Source: Clostridium sp. MCC353 (GTDB lineage Bacteria; Bacillota; Clostridia; Lachnospirales; Lachnospiraceae). Taken from it: a stretch of DNA of 64,000 nucleotides. A program made the translations under genes and the position numbers. Below are positions 9,084-18,501 of this stretch, piece by piece. Under the pieces are notes generated by a model, which saw only the letters and a program-made list of their open reading frames with translations, searched no databases and was not told the origin of the DNA. The number at the start of each line of letters is the position of its first letter. The stretch's first letter is position 1. The stretch spans positions 27,481-91,480 of the forward strand of contig NZ_WQPN01000109.1 in NCBI RefSeq assembly GCF_018785315.1. Reading direction: 5' to 3'.

Positions 9084-10087
9084 GAATGTTTCCTCCTTTC
9101 TATTACAAAATCAGGATTTTCATAAGCCAGGCACGCGACTCTGTGGCCGCCCCCCACATCCTTCAGCCGTGGAACGGATTTGCTGCACTCCTCAGACGCA
9201 TATGGACATCTGGGCGCAAAAGCGCAGCCCGGCGGCAGGTCGGTGGGATCCGGCATCAGCCCCGGAATCGGCCGCAGTTCCTCTGTCCTTCTGTTGATAT
9301 TGGGCAGGGAATTGAATAAACCTTCCGTGTAAGGGTGCATCGTCTCGTTATAGACAGCCTCCAAAGGCCCTTCTTCCACAATTCTGCCTGCGTACATGAC
9401 CGCAACCTGGTCGCAGATTTCCGCTACGATGCCCAGATCGTGGGTGATCATCATAACAGAGGTGTTGTATTTCCGGATCAAATCTTTCATCAGCTCCAGA
9501 ACCTGGGCCTGTATGGTCACATCCAAAGCGGTTGTAGGCTCGTCGGCGATCAGCAGCTTAGGGTTGCACGCCAGGGCAATGGCGATAACCACCCTCTGTT
9601 TCATTCCGCCGGAAAACTGATGGGGATATTCCACGGAACGGTAAGCCGGGATACCCACTAATTCCAGCATTTCCTGGGCTTTATCATAGGCTTCCTGCTT
9701 CGTCAGGTTTTCATGGAGTTCGATGCTCTCAGCAATCTGCTCTCCCACTGTGTAAACCGGGTTCAAACTGGTCATGGGATCCTGAAAGATCATGGATACG
9801 TCTTTTCCCCTCACCTTTTCCAGTTCAGCCGGCGTCAGTTTCATGATATCGTGATCCGCGATCAGGATCTTCCCGCTCTTTATCACTCCCGGCGGATCCG
9901 GAACCAGGCGCAGGGCAGATAAAGCCGTGGTGGTTTTTCCCGCTCCGGTTTCCCCCACCAGGCCCAGTATTTTGCCCTTGCCCAATTTGATATCAACCCC
10001 ATTTACGGCACAGACCGTCTCTTCTTCCAGCACATAATGGATGACCAGATTTTCAATATCCAGCACTAAATCCTTGGTATTTTCCAT
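9080..10087 (-). CDS. OppD/DppD-type ABC transporter ATPase
   Basis: First ATPase of the peptide importer, 335 residues. Walker A is GETGAGKTT, the signature is FSGGMKQRV, Walker B is [12 protein letters not shown] and the switch His is in ITHDLG. The C-terminal region has the Cys-containing oligopeptide-transporter tail ([18 protein letters not shown]). It works as a heterodimer with the neighbouring OppF-type ATPase at the cytoplasmic face. It is separated from the permease gene by 12 bases and overlaps the next ATPase gene by four. Confidence 0.94.
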   Translation of the reverse strand: MENTKDLVLDIENLVIHYVLEEETVCAVNGVDIKLGKGKILGLVGETGAGKTTTALSALRLVPDPPGVIKSGKILIADHDIMKLTPAELEKVRGKDVSMIFQDPMTSLNPVYTVGEQIAESIELHENLTKQEAYDKAQEMLELVGIPAYRSVEYPHQFSGGMKQRVVIAIALACNPKLLIADEPTTALDVTIQAQVLELMKDLIRKYNTSVMMITHDLGIVAEICDQVAVMYAGRIVEEGPLEAVYNETMHPYTEGLFNSLPNINRRTEELRPIPGLMPDPTDLPPGCAFAPRCPYASEECSKSVPRLKDVGGGHRVACLAYENPDFVIERRKHS

Positions 10088-10099
10088 CTCCTATCCTCC

Positions 10100-10987
10100 T
10101 TATCGTTTCAGTTTCGGATCTAATGCGTCACGAAGCCCGTCTCCCAAAAGGTTCAAAGACAAGACCGTAATCATGATCGCAAGACCCGGGAACAGGGTGA
10201 GGTAGCTGTAGCCCCTGATAAACTTTCTTCCCGCAGACAGCATACTGCCCCATTCCGGATTTGGAGACGGCACCCCTAATCCCAAGAAGCTTAAACTGGA
10301 AGCCGATATGATGGCTGAAGCCACACGAAGCGTGGTCTGGACAATAATCGGCGACAGGCAGTTGGGCAGTACATGGCACCAGATGATTTTAAACTCATTC
10401 AGCCCTATGGACCGGGAGGCTTCTATGTATTCCTGGTTTCGTACCGTGAGCACTGCCGCCCTGGTAATTCGGACAAACTGCGGTACGCTGGTGATTCCCA
10501 CTGCCAGCATCAGGTTCAATGTGCTCTGTCCCAGCGCCGACACGATGGCGATTGCCATCAATATGCTGGGAACCGCCGCCAGCATATCGCTGGCCCTCAT
10601 GATGACTTCTTCAATCTTACCGCCGAAAAACCCGGCCACAGACCCTAAAGTCACGCCGAAAACCAAGGCAATGATTACCGCAACCACGCCTACGGAAAGG
10701 GAATATCTGGTTCCGTATAAAAGACGGCTCATAACATCCCGGCCCACGTCATCCGTACCCATGGGATGGGCGAAGCTGGGATGCTGGAGACGCTGGGATA
10801 TATTCTGTCCGATTACGTCGGTTTCATAGTCCAAAAATACCCCGGAAAAAACAGCGATCAGCACAATCATGATGACCAGAAAAAGTCCCAGCATGGCGCC
10901 TTTGTTTTTACGTATTCTGCGCCAAATCTCAGCTCCCTGGCTTCGTTTTTTATATTGCTTGGAAACAAGTATCATGTTTTCATCCAT
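10100..10987 (-). CDS. OppC/DppC-type ABC transporter permease
   Basis: A 295-residue inner-membrane permease. It has an N-terminal cytoplasmic tail and first helix (about residues 32-52), the family segment GTDDVGRDVMSRLLYGTRYS, and about five further helices. The EAA loop (EASRSIGLNEFKIIWCHVLP) docks an ATPase. It pairs with the OppB-type permease, whose gene ends inside its start by eight bases. Confidence 0.94.
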   Translation of the reverse strand: MDENMILVSKQYKKRSQGAEIWRRIRKNKGAMLGLFLVIMIVLIAVFSGVFLDYETDVIGQNISQRLQHPSFAHPMGTDDVGRDVMSRLLYGTRYSLSVGVVAVIIALVFGVTLGSVAGFFGGKIEEVIMRASDMLAAVPSILMAIAIVSALGQSTLNLMLAVGITSVPQFVRITRAAVLTVRNQEYIEASRSIGLNEFKIIWCHVLPNCLSPIIVQTTLRVASAIISASSLSFLGLGVPSPNPEWGSMLSAGRKFIRGYSYLTLFPGLAIMITVLSLNLLGDGLRDALDPKLKR

Positions 10988-11930
10988 GGGACTTTCCTCC
11001 CTTCACAGCATACTGGGCCTTGATTCTCGGATCCACCACCGCGTAAAGCAAATCAACACACAGCAGAATGAGGCTGATGGTAATGGTTTTCATAATGATG
11101 CATCCTGTAACCATTGGAATATCCCTGGAATTGACCGAATCCAGGATCAGCCGCCCCACTCCGGGCCATGCAAATACGGTTTCCGTTATGATCGCTCCGC
11201 CAAGGCAGGACGCAAGCTGGGTTCCGATAACGGTGATGATGGGAATCAAAGCATTTTTTAATGCATGTTTATGGATCACTCTCTTTTCCGGAACCCCTTT
11301 GGACCTGGCGGTCCTCAGATAATCCTGGCGGATCACATCCAGCATGGAAGAGCGGGTGGTACGGGTTAACATAGCCGTTAACCCGGTACCCACTGTAATG
11401 GCAGGAAGTATGATATGGGCTATTGTACCGTAGCCCCCGGAAGGAAGAAGTCCCAGTTTTAGTGAAAATAATATAATGAGCAGCAGCCCCAGCCAGAAGT
11501 TGGGCATTGATAAACCTAACAGCGCCACCACCATGGTCACATTATCCTTCCACGTCCCCTGGTGGACCGCAGAAATAATCCCCAGCGGAATTGATATGAC
11601 CACCGAAACCAGGATGGAGGCAAAGGCCAGGATCAGTGTATTGGGCAATCGTTTCATATAGCTTTCAAATACAGGTTCGCCGGTAATATATGAAGTTCCC
11701 AGATCGCCGTGCAGCATGCCTGACATATATTCCGCGTACCTGACTATGATCGGCTTATTAAATCCATATTCCTCACGTAATTCCTCTATTTCCTCTACGG
11801 TTGCGTCCTCAGACGCAATCTGGCTGATAATATCTCCAGGAGCTAAATCGATTACAAAATAGACCAGAAAAGAGATACCTATGATAACCGGAATCAACAT
11901 GAGCAGACGCTTAATCACATAACGATACAT
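10980..11930 (-). CDS. OppB/DppB-type ABC transporter permease
   Basis: A 316-residue permease. It has the characteristic N-terminal helix (YVIKRLLMLIPVIIGISFLV), a large outer loop, and the EAA-type loop (RTARSKGVPEKRVIHKHALK). It forms the translocation channel with the OppC-type protein. It follows the substrate-binding lipoprotein gene by 33 bases and overlaps the next permease gene by eight. Confidence 0.94.
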   Translation of the reverse strand: MYRYVIKRLLMLIPVIIGISFLVYFVIDLAPGDIISQIASEDATVEEIEELREEYGFNKPIIVRYAEYMSGMLHGDLGTSYITGEPVFESYMKRLPNTLILAFASILVSVVISIPLGIISAVHQGTWKDNVTMVVALLGLSMPNFWLGLLLIILFSLKLGLLPSGGYGTIAHIILPAITVGTGLTAMLTRTTRSSMLDVIRQDYLRTARSKGVPEKRVIHKHALKNALIPIITVIGTQLASCLGGAIITETVFAWPGVGRLILDSVNSRDIPMVTGCIIMKTITISLILLCVDLLYAVVDPRIKAQYAVKGGKSHG

Positions 11931-11963
11931 CGTAAGCTCCTTTCATACTTCCTCTTAACTTCA

Positions 11964-13562
11964 TTACTCCTCAACATAAACCGTAGACAAGTCCACATTC
12001 GAGTTTCCATACCAGGTAACGCCGCCTACATTCTTTTTAACTCCCCAGAAGTTTTTCTCATAGTATAGAGGAATGACCGGAATGTCTTCTTTTGCAATTT
12101 CCTGAATCTCTTTATAGTACTCCAGACGCTTGCTCTCATCGAATTCCTGAACAGCCTTGTCCATTAATTCCACCACTTTTTCATTATAATAGTGGGAACG
12201 GTTGGTGGAGCTGCCTTCGCCGTATACACGTCTCACTTCATCGCCTGCGGTATTAAATCCTAAACCGTATACCAGGCCCTGATGTCTCGCTTCATTGGTG
12301 ATACTGGTCAATGCCGCTGAATCCACTTCATTGATAATTACGTTGACGCCGATTTCCTTTAACTGGGACTGTAAAACTTCAGCCGTAATCACACGGGCGC
12401 CGGAAGCTACGGTCACTTCCAGATCCACGCCATTTTCAAATCCGGCTTCTTTCATCAGCTCTTTTGCTTTCTCAAGGTCATAAGGCCATGTTTCAAAATC
12501 ATCAACATAACCGAACTGTGTCGGCCCCCAGAAAGAATCGGCAATCGTTCCATATCCATTGATGGTGGCATCCATGATGTCCTGTTTATTTACCGCACAG
12601 GCAATGGCCTGGCGCAGATATTTATTGCTGGTCAGTTCATTTTTACAGTTAAATGCGAAGAACTGGCAGGTTGTCCCTTCAAATTCCACCAGCTTGAGAT
12701 TTGGATCATCTTTAATCGTATCCAGCTCAATGGTATCAGGATCCTGGCAGAGGTCAATTTCTCCTGTCTGAAGGGCGATTAACCGTGAGGAAGCTTCCGG
12801 TATGTAGCGCAGGGTCAGATTAACCGTAGGAACCGGGCCGTCCATATAATCTTCAAACCGGGTGAGGGCCAGATAATCCTTGCTCACAAATTCCTTAACC
12901 ATATATGGTCCGGCTCCGATTTCATATCCCTTATCCGGATCATCCTGCAGCGCTTTTTCCGATAAAATGGAAAATACAGGCAGGGAAATGGTATCCAGCC
13001 AGTCCTGATTAGGAGCGTCCAATACCATACGCACCGTATGTTCGTCCACCTCAACCACTTCTTTTGCCGGTTTCATCTTATTAGAAGAAGCGATCCCATC
13101 CCTTCCTCTTTCAAATGTATAGACAACATCCCTTGCCGTCACCGGCTCTCCATTGTGGAATTTTGCATCTTCCCTGAGTTTAAATTCGATGGTCGCATCG
13201 TCTGTCCACTCCCAGCTTTCTGCCAGGTCAGGAAGGATTTCGCCAGTATCCAGATTCATCGTTACCAACGTGGAATGTGTCAGCTTATATGGAATATTAT
13301 GGGCAACATTGCTGACGCTCTGTACATCCATACTGGTTATCTGCGCTTTGATCCCCACCACAACGGATTCCTGGACTTTAACATCGGATGAAGGCATTTC
13401 TGCCGGCGCTGCCGTTGTGCTTTCCGCTGTCTTTTCGGCTGCTTGTGTAGAATTTCCCGCCGCAGTGCTGCCGGCAGGCGCAGACGCATTATTACCCCCG
13501 CATCCGATCAAAGAACATGCCAAAACAACGGAACAAGTCAATGCTGCTAATTTTAACTTCAT
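11964..13562 (-). CDS. peptide ABC transporter substrate-binding lipoprotein
   Basis: A 532-residue family 5 solute-binding protein. The signal ends in a lipobox (LIGC at about residues 18-21), followed by a low-complexity Ala/Ser/Thr linker. The binding domain starts near residue 65 and contains the family segment LAESWEWTDDATIEFKLRED and the FHNGEPVTARDVVYTFER motif. It is lipid-anchored outside the membrane and delivers ligand to the OppBC-type permease. Its position between the C45 hydrolase genes and the permeases shows that import and hydrolysis of the ligand belong to one pathway (inference). Confidence 0.94.
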   Translation of the reverse strand: MKLKLAALTCSVVLACSLIGCGGNNASAPAGSTAAGNSTQAAEKTAESTTAAPAEMPSSDVKVQESVVVGIKAQITSMDVQSVSNVAHNIPYKLTHSTLVTMNLDTGEILPDLAESWEWTDDATIEFKLREDAKFHNGEPVTARDVVYTFERGRDGIASSNKMKPAKEVVEVDEHTVRMVLDAPNQDWLDTISLPVFSILSEKALQDDPDKGYEIGAGPYMVKEFVSKDYLALTRFEDYMDGPVPTVNLTLRYIPEASSRLIALQTGEIDLCQDPDTIELDTIKDDPNLKLVEFEGTTCQFFAFNCKNELTSNKYLRQAIACAVNKQDIMDATINGYGTIADSFWGPTQFGYVDDFETWPYDLEKAKELMKEAGFENGVDLEVTVASGARVITAEVLQSQLKEIGVNVIINEVDSAALTSITNEARHQGLVYGLGFNTAGDEVRRVYGEGSSTNRSHYYNEKVVELMDKAVQEFDESKRLEYYKEIQEIAKEDIPVIPLYYEKNFWGVKKNVGGVTWYGNSNVDLSTVYVEE

Positions 13563-13599
13563 AGTATACTCCTCCTTTTCGTATCTTACCTTTTCATAC

Positions 13600-14778
13600 T
13601 CACTGTAATAAGGGGTCCGCCGTACCGTATTTCTTATAAGGTTCTCCTTGTAAAAATGCCTCCGGAATCTCTTCCCGCTTCATATCCATGGTGATCACCG
13701 TATGCCCGTCTTCATACCTCCAGGCATTGCACGGTTTCCCCAATGCGACATGGATCCGGGACTGTTCAGGGCGCTCCCTGTTCAGCTCTATAACAACCGA
13801 CGACTGGGTGGAACTGTCAAGCCCTTCCGTATGACGGCAGATTCCAACTGATCCGGTTCCGTCATGGTGATCCATGGAGATATTCTTTAAGTCTTCCACC
13901 GTCACGTGCCCATCCACTTTGGCCAGCAGTTTCTGGCTTCTGTGATACCTGCAATAGCAGGAAGCATTGCCCGGTTCATTCAAATGCCCCAGGGTGACAA
14001 AATAATTGGACCTGGAATCCACCGCATCCACCACCTTTTGGACAGCCACATATTCATATACATTTTCTACGACGTATACGGAATCCGCATCCGCAAATTC
14101 AAACATGCCGCTGGATGCCATGGGCCGTTCCATCAGCCTGGCGGCGGTGTATTGGGCCGCCTCAAGGGCTGTTTTTTTTGCCAGAGCGTCTCTGGCGATC
14201 TGGGCGCGGTCCCCGGCGAATTTGGCTTCTACGGACAGCGTCATCTTCTTGACCTTAGCCGAGTATCCAAAATTGGTGGCTGCCGCCACGCCATAGCTGT
14301 TAAGCCCCATTTTAAGCCCGGTAGTACCGGCTGCCGACACGCCTATAATATGGCTTCCGTCCTCATTTTCAAAATATGATACCACATTTATTTCATGTAA
14401 GTTATGGCAGTTTTTGCCAGTAAATCCTTCATCCCCGCCTTTATCGCTGTTCTTCCCAAGAATGGTTGCGCCGGTGCTGCTGGCTTTTCCTGCCGCCCAA
14501 AAAACGGTGCAGCCCTCAGGCAGAACCTGGGGTTGGAACAGATTATAGGCAAGCAGTTCCTTAAAACTCACTCCCGCCCCCTTTGCCATTCCCCGTATCT
14601 CTTCATACCTGGCATCTGAGAATGCATCTGCCGTTTTCCCGGCCTGTCTTTCAATTTCTGTTCTTGAAATTCCGGCCTCTGCTGCTGTCTGCCAAAAAAC
14701 ACGGAGGTTTTCGGCAATCGATGCTGCGCACTGGCGTCCGGTCAGCATTCCATTTTTAAAACTCAACTGGTTTAACAT
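13600..14778 (-). CDS. C45-family autoproteolytic acyltransferase/hydrolase
   Basis: Member of the acyl-CoA:6-aminopenicillanate acyltransferase (peptidase C45, Ntn-hydrolase) family, 392 residues. The likely nucleophile is the Cys in PEGCTVFW, which becomes N-terminal after self-cleavage. The conserved GKNSD follows about 20 residues later, and an internal NYFVTLGHLNEPG segment suits the family. Such enzymes hydrolyse or transfer acyl groups on amides and peptides. The start at 14778 follows AAAGGAG by nine bases; an in-frame ATG 93 bases upstream overlaps the preceding gene. It shares the operon with a paralogous C45 gene upstream and a peptide importer downstream. There is no signal peptide, so it acts in the cytoplasm. 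Confidence 0.85.
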   Translation of the reverse strand: MLNQLSFKNGMLTGRQCAASIAENLRVFWQTAAEAGISRTEIERQAGKTADAFSDARYEEIRGMAKGAGVSFKELLAYNLFQPQVLPEGCTVFWAAGKASSTGATILGKNSDKGGDEGFTGKNCHNLHEINVVSYFENEDGSHIIGVSAAGTTGLKMGLNSYGVAAATNFGYSAKVKKMTLSVEAKFAGDRAQIARDALAKKTALEAAQYTAARLMERPMASSGMFEFADADSVYVVENVYEYVAVQKVVDAVDSRSNYFVTLGHLNEPGNASCYCRYHRSQKLLAKVDGHVTVEDLKNISMDHHDGTGSVGICRHTEGLDSSTQSSVVIELNRERPEQSRIHVALGKPCNAWRYEDGHTVITMDMKREEIPEAFLQGEPYKKYGTADPLLQ

Positions 14779-14791
14779 CGTTTCGCTCCTT

Positions 14792-15847
14792 TTACAGATG
14801 GTACTTTTTGTATTCTCCACTACAGGGTGGCCCCGCACAAATATATGCGCACTCATTTTCGAAATCCACAACCATTGACGATACGGTCATCCGTTCTTTC
14901 GTATACCCGTCTCCGTCCGGCGACGGATGGCTGCAGATTGAAAGCGGATAATATTCATGGTCTTTCATGCATTCCATAATATATTCCGGTGTAATATGCC
15001 CATAACGGGCTTTCAGTAATTCCCTCAGCCGGATATCCCGGTTCTTTGGCCGGCCTTTAATCGCGTCGATTTCAGGAGTTTCGACAAAATGGTTGGCATG
15101 AGTCAAAATCCCCTGTTCCGGCTCCAATTTATTCACCCCTTCAGGATGCCACTCGTAGTCCCTGGCAGCGCTGTTTCTGCCGTCCGTCAGCAGGATATTG
15201 TTGGAAACCGTGCGTTTCGATTCTTCGATCAGCTTTTCCGCATCGCTGAAATTTTGGCACATTAAAATCTTTCTTCTCAAAAATGTCACCGGCATGCCAA
15301 ATCCCGCGCTGTCATAAACCGACTGCAGGTTATTGGTCCCTATGGACAGCCCGTAATTGTTAAAACCATCCCGGATCATCTGCCCTGCTTCGGTCAGTCC
15401 CAAAATCCGGATACCATCTTCCGTCACAACATGCAGGATGATCACATGATCCAGCACGCCCTGGGAAAAGTCCCAATTCTTAAAGGAATATGTGCATCCC
15501 TTTTCCGTGGCGTCATTTAACACCGCTCCGGTGGTGCATTCCGGTATTTTAGGAAATTTGCTCATCTCATACCGGCAGTTGATCACCATGATATCGGCAA
15601 ACAAAAGCCCCGCCCCCTGGGCAATCCCTTCCGCTTCGCTGACCAAATCCGGAAATTTACCCCGGATCAGATCCGCGTAATCCGCTGCAAACCTGCACAC
15701 ATTCTCCCAGGAATCACCTCTGGATTCAAAATACGCTTTATAATAATTCCTGGCTTTTACTATATACGCCTTCGCCTGCTCTCCGTACTGAACGCCTCTT
15801 TCAAAAGGTGTTGGCGCATCCACTTTTACATATGGAAATTCCCTCAT
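14792..15847 (-). CDS. C45-family autoproteolytic acyltransferase/hydrolase, first gene of operon
   Basis: A 351-residue paralogue of the next gene. The probable nucleophile is the Cys in IPECTTGAV, with a downstream KGCTYSFKNWDF segment matching the C45 core, and TNNLQSVYDSAGFGMPVTFL and GILTHANHF as further family marks. It begins the leftward operon and has an AAAGGAGGGG site before the start. Two C45 enzymes together with a full Opp-type importer suggest scavenging of N-acylated amino acids or peptides, possibly host or beta-lactam-like compounds (inference). Confidence 0.85.
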   Translation of the reverse strand: MREFPYVKVDAPTPFERGVQYGEQAKAYIVKARNYYKAYFESRGDSWENVCRFAADYADLIRGKFPDLVSEAEGIAQGAGLLFADIMVINCRYEMSKFPKIPECTTGAVLNDATEKGCTYSFKNWDFSQGVLDHVIILHVVTEDGIRILGLTEAGQMIRDGFNNYGLSIGTNNLQSVYDSAGFGMPVTFLRRKILMCQNFSDAEKLIEESKRTVSNNILLTDGRNSAARDYEWHPEGVNKLEPEQGILTHANHFVETPEIDAIKGRPKNRDIRLRELLKARYGHITPEYIMECMKDHEYYPLSICSHPSPDGDGYTKERMTVSSMVVDFENECAYICAGPPCSGEYKKYHL

Positions 15848-15880
15848 ACAATTCCCCTCCTTTCCTGGAATATAACAATA

Positions 15881-15918
15881 GATTTAGCCGTCTGACACAG
15901 TTGTCAAACATCTAAATC
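15881..15918. promoter_or_regulatory. 38-bp nested dyad, probable LysR binding site
   Basis: GATTTAG (15881-15887) pairs with CTAAATC (15912-15918), and inside it TGACA (15893-15897) pairs with TGTCA (15902-15906). All arms share one centre at 15899.5. It lies in the divergent promoter region between the C45/Opp operon and the lysR-type gene, the usual place for a LysR activator site. Confidence 0.65.
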
Positions 15919-15968
15919 CGGTAAATTAAGTATACGAATAATTTTTACAAACGTCTAATACCAAAGAT

Positions 15969-15997
15969 TTTACATTGCGATAACTTTTTGTTATAAT
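15969..15997 (+). promoter_or_regulatory. promoter of the lysR-type gene
   Basis: TTTACA at 15969-15974 and a perfect TATAAT at 15992-15997 are spaced by 17 bases. The predicted start lies just before the GAGGTGAT ribosome binding site. Confidence 0.75.
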
Positions 15998-16017
15998 AAT
16001 TATTGAGGTGATAACTT

Positions 16018-16989
16018 ATGAACATTAACCATTTCAGATATATCATTGCAATTGCAGAGCACAAAAATATGTCCCGTGCCGCTAAATCACTCTACATATC
16101 CCAGCCCGCCCTCACAAAATCCATCAATCTGCTGGAGGAGCAGTTGGGCGTTCAGCTATTCGACCGCAGCGCAGTGCCCATTGAGCCAACCTACGCCGGA
16201 AAGGTATTTTTAGCCCAGGCAAAAAAGATGCTGGAATTAAACGATTATTTAGAAGGGGAAATGCGGGCGATTGCCACATCGGAAAAAAGCCAGTTGACCC
16301 TTGGCATCCCCGGAGAGAGGGGCGCAAGATGGCTCCCCCATCTGCTTCCCGCATTTTCCAGGGCGCATCCGGGAGTTGACGTTAAATTTATAGAAGGGCA
16401 CAGCAATGTGCTGGAAGAAAAGATGATCTCAGGGCAGATTGATTTGAGCTTTTATACCCTGCCGGTGGGGTCCCCGGATATCGATTTCGAAGTGCTGGCC
16501 GATGATCCGCTCATCATCATCGCCGCCAGGGATTCGGAGTTCGCCTCCCAGTTTGATTTATCCCAAAACAGCCCCTGGACGCCGTACCTGATTCCGGCCA
16601 GGCTTTTAAACAACCAGAATTTCCTGGTAGTTGCCCCCGGAAGCGGAATGCGCAGAATAACCGAATACCTGCTGGAACGCCATGGAATCAAGTACAACAT
16701 CAAACGGGAATTATACCGGCACGAAACCGTTGTCAGACTGGTGTCCGTAGGGGACGGACTGGCAGTCTGCCCCTGCGTCACCCCGATCCGCCTGGCAATT
16801 CCCGACAAATTCGCCTGTTTTTCACTGGATAACCCGGTATTGACCAGGAAACTGATTTTTGCTTACCGCAAAAACAAAATCCTCACGCCGCCTATTATTA
16901 ATTTTATCAACCTGACTAAGGAAATCATTGCGACTACGCCGGAATTGGTGGTGAGAAATGTGAAGGTGCTGCCGCCGCTCTGGAAATAA
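16018..16989 (+). CDS. LysR-family transcriptional regulator
   Basis: A 323-residue regulator with an N-terminal winged helix-turn-helix (NHFRYIIAIAEHKNMSRAAK, SQPALTKSINLLEEQLG) and a two-lobed substrate-binding domain from about residue 90. It is divergently transcribed from the C45/Opp operon and very probably activates it through the dyad at 15881-15918, while likely repressing itself. The inducer is unknown. Confidence 0.92.
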   Translation: MNINHFRYIIAIAEHKNMSRAAKSLYISQPALTKSINLLEEQLGVQLFDRSAVPIEPTYAGKVFLAQAKKMLELNDYLEGEMRAIATSEKSQLTLGIPGERGARWLPHLLPAFSRAHPGVDVKFIEGHSNVLEEKMISGQIDLSFYTLPVGSPDIDFEVLADDPLIIIAARDSEFASQFDLSQNSPWTPYLIPARLLNNQNFLVVAPGSGMRRITEYLLERHGIKYNIKRELYRHETVVRLVSVGDGLAVCPCVTPIRLAIPDKFACFSLDNPVLTRKLIFAYRKNKILTPPIINFINLTKEIIATTPELVVRNVKVLPPLWK

Positions 16990-17050
16990 CTAGAAATGCG
17001 GGTTTAGGGTTTTTTACATAATACAAATAAGGCCGAATCGTTTTCTTCAA

Positions 17051-17093
17051 AAATTAAAAATGAGATTTCACATCTGCGATGTGAAATCTCATT
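17051..17093 (-). terminator. terminator of rpsF-ssb-rpsR
   Basis: A perfect 16-bp stem (17059-17074 with 17078-17093) with a three-base loop is followed on the minus strand by TTTTTAATTTTT, eight bases after the rpsR stop. It may also stop lysR transcripts coming from the left. Confidence 0.85.
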
Positions 17094-17100
17094 CAAACTC

Positions 17101-17370
17101 TTACTCCATTGTGTAAGGCATTAAAGCGATATGACGTGCTCTCTTGATTGCTACTGTAAGAGCTCTCTGATGTTTTGCACAGTTTCCTGTGATTCTTCTG
17201 GGAAGAATTTTACCTCTCTCAGATACATATCTTTTTAATTTATTAACATCTTTATAATCGATTACGCCGTTCTTATCGCCGCAGAATACACAGACTTTTT
17301 TTCTTCTGCGCATACCGCCGCCTCTTCTCATCTTAGAACCGTCAGCTTTATCATTTTTATTGAATGCCAT
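17101..17370 (-). CDS. rpsR: 30S ribosomal protein S18
   Basis: An 89-residue small-subunit protein. It has the S18 core ([40 protein letters not shown]) and a conserved Cys set (CVFC, NCAKH) typical of zinc-binding S18 forms. S18 sits beside S6 on the platform. It is the third gene of the rpsF-ssb-rpsR operon, with an AAGGAGGT site before the start. Confidence 0.98.
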   Translation of the reverse strand: MAFNKNDKADGSKMRRGGGMRRRKKVCVFCGDKNGVIDYKDVNKLKRYVSERGKILPRRITGNCAKHQRALTVAIKRARHIALMPYTME

Positions 17371-17400
17371 TGATGTTACCTCCTTCTTCGAATATAGGTA

Positions 17401-17859
17401 TTAATTGAACGGAAGTCCCTCGTCTTCAACTCCGTCCGGAATGTTCATAAATCCGTCACCGATCGCGCTGGATGGTGCCGGTCTGGCTGCTGGCTGCTGG
17501 TATCCGCCGCCACCCATATCGGATGAAGCGCCCTTGCTGTCAGCGAATTCCTGATCGTCTACAATAACTTCAGTTGTATAAACTTTCTGACCCTCTTTAT
17601 TGGTATAGCTGCCAGTCTGAATCCTTCCTGATACACAAACCCTCATACCCTGGCGGAAGTACTTTTCTGCGAATTCTCCGGCTCTGTCAAATGCTACAAT
17701 ATTGATAAAGTCTGCTGTCTGCTCAGCTCCGTCCTGGCTTCTGCGGCCCCTTCTGTCAACGGCAAGAGTATATCTTGCGATTGCCATAGAACGCTCGCCC
17801 TGGGAATATCTCACTTCAGGATCTCTTGTTAATCTACCCATAAGGATAACTCTATTCAT
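17401..17859 (-). CDS. ssb: single-stranded DNA-binding protein
   Basis: A 152-residue SSB. The N-terminal OB fold (MNRVILMGRLTRDPEVRYSQ, FINIVAFDRAGEFAEKYFRQ) spans about residues 1-105, followed by a Gly/Gln/Pro-rich linker and an acidic tip (EDEGLPFN) that recruits partner proteins. It protects single-stranded DNA in replication and repair. It lies between rpsF and rpsR as in most Firmicutes. Confidence 0.98.
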   Translation of the reverse strand: MNRVILMGRLTRDPEVRYSQGERSMAIARYTLAVDRRGRRSQDGAEQTADFINIVAFDRAGEFAEKYFRQGMRVCVSGRIQTGSYTNKEGQKVYTTEVIVDDQEFADSKGASSDMGGGGYQQPAARPAPSSAIGDGFMNIPDGVEDEGLPFN

Positions 17860-17883
17860 ACGATCACTCTTTCTTATCTTCTA

Positions 17884-18171
17884 TTATGCATCCTGTCTTA
17901 CGCATAAATATCTGATAACCTGCTCCATAATACGAACGTGTGCTTCCACTTCGTTAGGACAATTGGAATCAGATTCAAACTGGATGAAGTAGTAAAAGGC
18001 TTCTTTCATCTTCTGAATTTCGTAAGCTAATCTCTTCTTACCCCATTCATCAACGTTAGTTACAGTTCCACCGAAACGGGTAATATATCCTTTTACCTTT
18101 TCCAGTGCTGCTGCTCTTTCCTCATCATCGAGTTTTGCGCTAAGAACAACTGCTAATTCATATTTGTTCAT
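17884..18171 (-). CDS. rpsF: 30S ribosomal protein S6
   Basis: A 95-residue protein with the S6 fold (MNKYELAVVLSAKLDDEERA, VDEWGKKRLAYEIQKMKEAF, RIMEQVIRYLCVRQDA). The start at 18171 follows AAGGAGG; the open frame extends 28 codons further upstream, but those bases form the leader hairpin. S6 binds S18 in the 30S platform, and the S6:S18 complex commonly autoregulates this operon. Confidence 0.97.
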   Translation of the reverse strand: MNKYELAVVLSAKLDDEERAAALEKVKGYITRFGGTVTNVDEWGKKRLAYEIQKMKEAFYYFIQFESDSNCPNEVEAHVRIMEQVIRYLCVRQDA

Positions 18172-18182
18172 GCTTTTAACCT

Positions 18183-18223
18183 CCTTGTGGTCTCTGGCCC
18201 CTGCTTTCAGTTCAGGAGCAAGG
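18183..18223 (-). promoter_or_regulatory. rpsF leader: possible rpsF leader hairpin
   Basis: In the rpsF 5' leader (minus strand) CCTTG pairs with CAAGG, and inside it GCTCCTG pairs with CAGGGGC. The outer stem overlaps the AAGGAGG ribosome binding site, so folding would hide it. This suits S6:S18 feedback control, but I cannot match the conserved protein-binding bulge with certainty. Confidence 0.45.
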
Positions 18224-18377
18224 AATTTATATGTCACGAATATTAATTCTATCAAACTTTGTCCGTAAAATCAAGCGTTTTCTGGTTTTCTTTTACTGTT
18301 TTTATTCCTATTTTAATTAGAGTATGTACAAGCCGGGCCATAACTCGCCTGCAAAACAGGCGGACGTACGGGAACCG

Positions 18378-18444
18378 AAAAGTTCAGCCTTCAGCAGCAT
18401 CCCCGGGGCAGACCGACGGGCGGACAGCTAAAGGCTGAACTTTT
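18378..18444 (-). terminator. large inverted repeat after the copper ATPase gene
   Basis: AAAAGTTCAGCCTT (18378-18391) and its exact complement (18431-18444) enclose a 39-base GC-rich interior with CCCCGGGG. On the minus strand the hairpin ends in TTTT, so it could terminate the copper-gene transcript; it is nearly symmetric and may also act in the other direction. The rest of 18172-18501 holds only the rpsF leader and promoter region. Confidence 0.5.
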
Positions 18445-18501
18445 GATCCATGAAACAATATCTGTATTCAAAAGATCTCTTCTATTCTATATGCGTTCCC
18501 A

